DNA of 64,000 nt from NCBI GenBank assembly GCA_964019335.1, contig OZ025675.1:252501-316500 (forward strand). Direction: 5' to 3'. This DNA comes from Diplonema japonicum (lineage: Eukaryota > Euglenozoa > Diplonemea > Diplonemida > Diplonemidae). Positions 60,501-64,000 of this stretch are shown one piece after another. The position numbers were made by a program, and so were the translations under genes. The first letter of the stretch is position 1. Each line of letters starts with the position of its first letter. A model generated the notes under the pieces. That model saw nothing but the letters and a program-made list of their open reading frames with translations, was not told where the DNA came from and did no database searches.

Positions 60501-62381
60501 GCGTCTCTCCACCGCCTCTGACATGATCTCTGCATCCGCCACCATGTCCTCGATGTTGGCCTGCGTCGGGTCAATGGGTAGGCACTTCACGCGCGTGTGT
60601 TCGAGCTCCCCGTTCAGGTTGTGGATTGTGTTCACCGTAACCTTACTGAGCTGCCCTCCTCCTCTTTTCTGCAACATGTTGAGCTGCGTCTGAATGGCTC
60701 TCAGCCTGCCTCGCATTTTCTCCAGCCGTACTTGCATGATCGACGCTGCCCCACACGAGCCAGTTGTTGTTGGTGCACATAGTTGTCTCTGTTGCGGTTG
60801 TCTCACCTTGCCGCGGCCCCTATAAGGTGCCGTGCCGACGGTCTCGTCCCCCAGAAGTATCTTCTCGCTCGCCTCAGCTAGCGCGAGGTACGCCGCCTCC
60901 GGGTCTTTTCGCATGTGTTCCCTGAAATTGCTCTCCTGGAGTGCCTTACTCCCCTCTTCTTCTGCTGGTTCCACGCCTCCTGGGATTTCTCGGGGTATCA
61001 TGTATCTCTTCACAGTCTGCTGGAATCTCGCAAGTCTCAGCTCTACCGTCAGAGTCATATGGTCCGCCCCCTTTACATCCCTGCTTGTTCTGCAGCCCTG
61101 TAGCGCCTGTGCTGCGAAAGCGTTCAGGAGGATGTAGTCGATCCTCGATGCACAGTTCTTCCGAGTGAAGGTTGGCATCGGGTCTTCTCCTTTTCCCGCT
61201 GCGCATGCTCCTGCCGCATCAGTCCATCCGTTCATCAGCGCGTGACGAAGCTCATACGATCTTTTCTCGTCCGTGTTGAGGTCGCCTGCCACAATCACGG
61301 GGACGTTCCCGAGCTCCATCGCCTTCTTCCTGAGGACGTGCTGCAAGAGTCGTTCTCGTTGCCTCCTTGGTTCCTCTCCCTCCCCTGCTGGGCAGTACAC
61401 GGTGATGATGTGCAGCCACATATTTTCCCCGTCTATGCTGACCCTTGTGTGTTGCCACCTACTGTTGATGTCTTGCTTAGCGTCATCCCTCTCGAGTGAT
61501 GTTCCCAGAGCTGTTCGTGGCTCGCGTACAAAAGTCGCCAGGCCTCCTCGTCTTGCGATATCTATAGATATCAGACCTTCCTTGATCCTTCCCTGTTGCG
61601 GGTCTGCCCACATAGGTCTGTATTTTCGCTTCTTGTTCTTCTCTGTCGCGGATTTCATTGCGTGTGCCACCTCTTTCTGTCCTGCTGCCGTAAGTGCAGT
61701 CTCTTGTAGGCAGATCACGTCGACGTCGAGCTGCATGACGCTTTCCAGCCTGTTCCTCAGAGACGCTACATTTGCAGTTGCGAGATGGAAAACCTGTGTC
61801 GGTGGCTTCTTGGTACTGCCTGTTTGTTCACCCTCACTACTTAGGACTTTAAGTGTGCGGTTACCAGCCTTCTCATAGGGGGTATGGCGCCCCTGACTCG
61901 CCCCCGTCCCAGTGGTCAGGACACCCCTTCGTTCAGGGCCGGGTAGATTTCCCCGTTGTTGTAGAGTCGAAGTCTGGCCAGGTGCTGTAGCCTTCTTGTT
62001 CCGAGTACCAAGTGCCACCTTCAGCAGGTCCTCCATCTGCACTACCGTGGCCTCCGTCTTGCCCAACCAATCCATCATGTGTAGCGGCGCGAGTACAGCG
62101 TCGTAGTGCTGGGAGTCGTAAGCAACTATAATCGTCTGCTTCGCCCCGTCTGGCTTCGTGGCCCGCACCATTCTTTTTGTGGAGGATCCAGATACATGTC
62201 TGGGTTGCCCATCCTGCCGCTCCGAGGGTGTAGTAGTCCCCCCACTCTCCGTCATGCTCAATCCTTCTGAGAGAAAGGGAGTGTTTCCTTGCTTCTTTGT
62301 AAAACTCCGGGTTCGTCGCGATGTACTCTGCTGCCTGTGCGCGTACTGTGCTGGCGTTCCCTGCTCCTCGCGCCCTAGCAA
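57591..62381 (-). CDS. LINE family A ORF2: APE endonuclease, reverse transcriptase, zinc finger
   Basis: The open frame spans ~1596 codons. Its first codon is not an ATG; its true N-terminus is probably supplied by the OTU frame (62430), reached through a one-base frame change near 62174-62178. Seen: an OTU C-terminal piece TIIVAYDSQHYDAVL (about 83-97); APE-type endonuclease at about 197-445 (TANVASLRNRL, CLQETALT, VAGDLNTD, SRIDYILLN, ADHMTL); RT with ALDFAKCFD (about 867), GILQGCPIS (about 930) and SYADDAYL (about 960); and a finger CDACGA...HALWEC (about 1314), with a tail like families B and C (RIFPAESQK, GWNRRPVFAS). All catalytic motifs are intact, so apart from the frame change this may be a recently active element. 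Role: nicking of target DNA and reverse transcription of element RNA at the nick. Confidence 0.92.
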   Translation of the reverse strand: MLGREEQGTPAQYAHRQQSTSRRTRSFTKKQGNTPFLSEGLSMTESGGTTTPSERQDGQPRHVSGSSTKRMVRATKPDGAKQTIIVAYDSQHYDAVLAPLHMMDWLGKTEATVVQMEDLLKVALGTRNKKATAPGQTSTLQQRGNLPGPERRGVLTTGTGASQGRHTPYEKAGNRTLKVLSSEGEQTGSTKKPPTQVFHLATANVASLRNRLESVMQLDVDVICLQETALTAAGQKEVAHAMKSATEKNKKRKYRPMWADPQQGRIKEGLISIDIARRGGLATFVREPRTALGTSLERDDAKQDINSRWQHTRVSIDGENMWLHIITVYCPAGEGEEPRRQRERLLQHVLRKKAMELGNVPVIVAGDLNTDEKRSYELRHALMNGWTDAAGACAAGKGEDPMPTFTRKNCASRIDYILLNAFAAQALQGCRTSRDVKGADHMTLTVELRLARFQQTVKRYMIPREIPGGVEPAEEEGSKALQESNFREHMRKDPEAAYLALAEASEKILLGDETVGTAPYRGRGKVRQPQQRQLCAPTTTGSCGAASIMQVRLEKMRGRLRAIQTQLNMLQKRGGGQLSKVTVNTIHNLNGELEHTRVKCLPIDPTQANIEDMVADAEIMSEAVERREREMVKEQRTARHRSYLDSVEQGKETKELVDSAKGIEDKRGTATVEMEKDTIANPQELDRTMREHWEHVFAKYRDKPQPAYATFEKEYGAYIEKRDMVWTPITGIRLKQVLKKKTARSAAGVDGWRMAELRRLPVSILDAWAVFLNEVEETGKWPESALTALVTLIPKTKNAGPLEHRPITVTSAVYRLWACTRLGDILEWQESWIHKTQHGFRARHGTEDVLMDICTRIEEAAMDKTPLLGVALDFAKCFDTVPQQLVLKLMERMGMDKGILRALEGMYKGLRRRFRYATGVGEEFTTTNGILQGCPISIIMINALLAVLMRSVEERTGAETLSYADDAYLLAKLAEVLQKATDSASAFCDIVGMELNTKKSEVFAAGAKAPGIEVAGRQLRSTNKIKILGARIRTDGQTQTDNTRARAAGDTLRRLATTQLSFWQKAEVLRTTVLPSCLYDVAFAPPSEGYLKSLTSTATYALWGPRYRTRSPAAVLSNLFSGHTHDPEVAAPYRALAAIYRTRRKLGEVWERCQRLAKGYQDPTRTTPLGPIGNAMKRWLPKISTNWGQFTEMLAENKDKFAHVVREKLRSGRAEHIQDRRRSMEGLDRGADPRTNDLWRELMRLGPQGAMAARDLRRIVAGGVFYTHPKAWYQDKITRRVPPPEGEQSESEDSSEEEGDETHERVNKRPTTDEVTCDACGAEEDESNMLRHALWECSVAKEVQQKEVHAEVVASKTEMPICMQLHGTLPRDHRTHQHRLRKTQYYLLEVVAKRDQLLQDKRKLETYTTHPWEQITEGNAHAPPEWKELRKHVSGSLMMKHGEDIVKWLKKLKWYDGPRKTTVTTMELVLDFENTLGVEPITGKKGDLDMIQKKARSFHGLLERIQEGWDTARIQKKVRGKRIFPAESQKNHALRTIGAKKSLGWNRRPVFASEKTKKDLKKLGRKWQEEREDTLRKATQPKKKERPRPQKGERGR

Positions 62382-62430
62382 TTGCAGCGAACTGGCAATT
62401 TCCGTCCCCTTCCACTGGCATGTATCTCAT
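62174..62430 (-). CDS. OTU-like cysteine protease segment of the LINE (different frame from ORF2)
   Basis: The ATG at 62430 opens MRYMPVEGDGNCQFAAIARA, a textbook OTU active-site block (Asp and Cys in GDGNC). It continues through WGDYYTLGAAGWATQTCIW, as in the OTU core. The frame then leaves homology at the A5 stretch (plus 62174-62178), while the ORF2 frame from that point supplies IIVAYDSQHYDAV with the expected catalytic His. The domain is thus split over two frames: either a one-base indel or a +1 shift. This frame is also in phase with ORF1, separated from it by a single TGA at 62512. OTU proteases cleave ubiquitin-type linkages; in LINEs the role is not established. Confidence 0.8.
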
Positions 62431-62511
62431 GAGCAGCTGTTCGGCTGTGCTTCGCAGGAGTTGCCTCTCCGTTCCCTCTGTCCTCCCGCCGCCCCTCCAT
62501 GCTCCTGCGTT

Positions 62512-64000
62512 TCATCGCCTCACGCACGCGCGGCATACCTTGCGGCTGCATCCGTCAACCTGGCACCTAAGCTGGTACCGCTTCTTCGGCTGCTGCTTCT
62601 CGCAACCGTCGCACCACCACCTCCCCTGCTTCTTCTCGCCCTCGTCGCGGTCTGGGTAGATGTGGGCGTGCCTGTCCGTGTCCCTCTCCCTCCGCCTTCG
62701 CTCGGTGTCCCTCGCTAGGCTCCGGCTCTTCGACTTCGACGACGCCCTCGACTTCGTCTTGGCCCTCGAGGTCGTCGTCTCCGCCGCGTATCCTGCCGTG
62801 GCCTGTTCCTCGGGCTCCACCGACATCCTCACCCCAGACGGGGATCTCATCCTCGGCTTCGGTGATGGTGATCGTGATGCCGATTGTGTGGGGGGTGTCG
62901 TCTCCCTTGTTGACTTCCCTCCAACCTTCCGTTTCTTCTCTGTTGGCTTCCCAGAGAGCTTCTCCAGCATTGCCTTCAGTTCTTGCACTTCCTTTCTGAG
63001 AGCTACCACCTCCTGTTCGAGCATCTCTTCTTTTTTCGTAGGGCCTTGCAGTTGCTGCTGCTCCTTCTGTTGTTGTTCCCGCGTGTGCTGCTTTCCTTGT
63101 TGCTGTTGTTTTTCTTGCTGCGGGTGCTGTTGCTCAGGTGCTACCTTCCCAGCTTCGACCCACGCCTTCTGCCCGTGTGTCTTCCCGTATAGCGCCAGGA
63201 ACTGGCGCTTCGTGTACGTGCGCCCCGCGTACTCTTCCGGGTCTGCGGGGTCCGTCCTCTTCTCCTCCTCCTGCTTTCGCACTGCCTTCGGCGGCGGCTT
63301 CCCTGCCTCCCACACCTCCGCCGTTCCTCCCTGCCATTTTATCTCCCCGAAACTTGGGGGTGCCTCCGCCTGCAACACAGCCACTGTGCCCCCCTGCTTC
63401 GGGATGGTGCGGATGACCACCGCTTTCCACCCTGCTTCTTTGACAACCTCCTCGATGGTGGTTGTGTCCGCGCCCTTCGGGAGACCTCGGATGTCGTAGG
63501 TGGTCTTTCTGACAACCCCGAGGCCTTCCTTCAGGAGGTACTCCTGCACTTCCTCCCTTCTCTCGCTGACCTGCAGGCCCCATCCCTTGCCGTTCAGCGT
63601 CAGTGTCGCCGAGGGGGTGATCCGTGTCATCACTGCCCCAAGTACGTTTTGTGCCAGCCAGTGCTGCCTTGTGGACATCCACAAGGCCCCCCTTTCCCTC
63701 CTCTCGATCTTCCAGGGACCGTCCTCGTTCCCTAGCGCGGTCCCCTCCTGTTCCGGTGCCATCCAGATTAGGAAATCCATGACAGATTCCCCCTTCTTGC
63801 CTTCCCTCTCCATGTGTGGCCCTACGTGCACTCCCGTCAGGCCCGCCTTGCCGAGAAAAGCCATCACACTCTTTCTCGGGTCTTCCTTCGCCGCTTTCCA
63901 TGCCTCGTCTCCTGCCGCCCACTCAGCCATGATGGCCCTGCAGGCGACCTCCTCCTTTGCGCCCTTCACCGGCGCCTTCTTCCTTTCCCCTCCTTTCCCG
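62512..64000 (-). CDS. LINE family A ORF1 (gag-like), partial at its 5' end
   Basis: Open without a stop to the window edge (at least 496 codons; no ATG start is visible, and the apparent first residue at 63969 is a GTG). N-terminal part: a mixed region with possible RNA-recognition-like alternation (GLPKGADTTTIEEVVKEAGW, AVVIRTIPKQGG). Middle: Gln-rich (HPQQEKQQQQGKQ), then a coiled coil (EMLEQEVVALRKEVQELKAMLEKL). Then a basic Ser/Arg-rich segment (SRSPSPKPRMRSPS; SRASSKSKSRS). C-terminus: a Cys-rich motif WWCDGC...RCQVDGCSRKVCRACV, likely zinc-binding. Coiled coil plus basic and zinc-binding region fits an ORF1 RNA-binding protein that packages LINE RNA. Ends in TGA at 62512. Confidence 0.85.
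   Translation of the reverse strand, partial: GKGGERKKAPVKGAKEEVACRAIMAEWAAGDEAWKAAKEDPRKSVMAFLGKAGLTGVHVGPHMEREGKKGESVMDFLIWMAPEQEGTALGNEDGPWKIERRERGALWMSTRQHWLAQNVLGAVMTRITPSATLTLNGKGWGLQVSERREEVQEYLLKEGLGVVRKTTYDIRGLPKGADTTTIEEVVKEAGWKAVVIRTIPKQGGTVAVLQAEAPPSFGEIKWQGGTAEVWEAGKPPPKAVRKQEEEKRTDPADPEEYAGRTYTKRQFLALYGKTHGQKAWVEAGKVAPEQQHPQQEKQQQQGKQHTREQQQKEQQQLQGPTKKEEMLEQEVVALRKEVQELKAMLEKLSGKPTEKKRKVGGKSTRETTPPTQSASRSPSPKPRMRSPSGVRMSVEPEEQATAGYAAETTTSRAKTKSRASSKSKSRSLARDTERRRRERDTDRHAHIYPDRDEGEKKQGRWWCDGCEKQQPKKRYQLRCQVDGCSRKVCRACVRR

Larger units (their letters stand above)
57541..64000 (-). mobile_element. Near-complete non-LTR retrotransposon, family A (runs past window end)
   Basis: A two-ORF LINE read on the minus strand. 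ORF1 enters from beyond 64000. An OTU-like segment follows, then APE endonuclease, RT and C-terminal zinc finger. The 3' UTR is only ~50 bp, ending ...CCTTTATCTCATCTC and then a T run. 3' scraps of the same family lie at 24513, 27183, 43625 and 50123. The 5' end is outside the window. Confidence 0.9.

Noticed and set aside
61933-62173. Continuation of the OTU frame past the A5 stretch as a separate protein
   Set aside because: Homology stops at the A5 stretch, and the conserved OTU His continues in the ORF2 frame.

Overview
The window is nuclear DNA from a microbial eukaryote (protist). Coding blocks are GC-rich. They sit in AT-rich spacers packed with homopolymers (A, T, G and C runs, including a 67-nt T run) and with short repeats. 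Every substantial gene and every recognisable retroelement ORF lies on the minus strand. The genes have no visible introns, including a 1728-codon ABC transporter. A long one-strand gene array of this kind, with pyrimidine tracts between genes, is typical of Euglenozoa (kinetoplastids such as bodonids, or diplonemids). That assignment is an inference: I saw no spliced-leader gene, and the U2 snRNA gene is more conventional than I would expect of a trypanosome.

Layout by region. 0.1-42 kb holds seven full paralogs of a six-TM receptor with a C-terminal class III cyclase-homology domain (138-1949, 14543-16357, 20044-21879, 25046-26827, 32714-34519, 36424-38175, 40192-41940) and one relic (22983-23090). 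Among them lie a 296-aa unknown protein with an internal repeat (2593-3483), a full ABCA-type transporter (4782-9968), a U2 snRNA gene (about 19097-19294) and a 5'-truncated LINE with an intact RT ORF (27688-31085). 45-55 kb holds a segmental duplication carrying two nearly identical Cache-type receptors with an even more degenerate cyclase domain (46525-48756, 53001-55235). 55-64 kb is a pile of LINE 3' ends followed by a near-complete LINE (57541 to beyond the window end). This LINE has an ORF1, an OTU-protease-like segment, an APE endonuclease, an RT and a CCHC-type zinc finger.

How the parts fit. Both receptor families share a layout: membrane sensor, helical linker with a Y/F-x-P-x-L-P-like motif, cyclase fold, and a C-terminal helical pair beginning EWMY. 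In both, key catalytic positions look substituted, so they may be signalling pseudo-enzymes. The six-TM paralogs are mosaics of one another, which suggests gene conversion. The spacers are a nested mobile-element landscape: LINE 3' fragments (families A, B, C), a SINE-like family whose 3' end matches the LINE 3' ends, a tRNA-like SINE, and several terminal-inverted-repeat elements. Several insertions can be read against an uninterrupted paralogous site in the same window. LINE and SINE 3' ends abut T runs on their sense strand rather than A tails.
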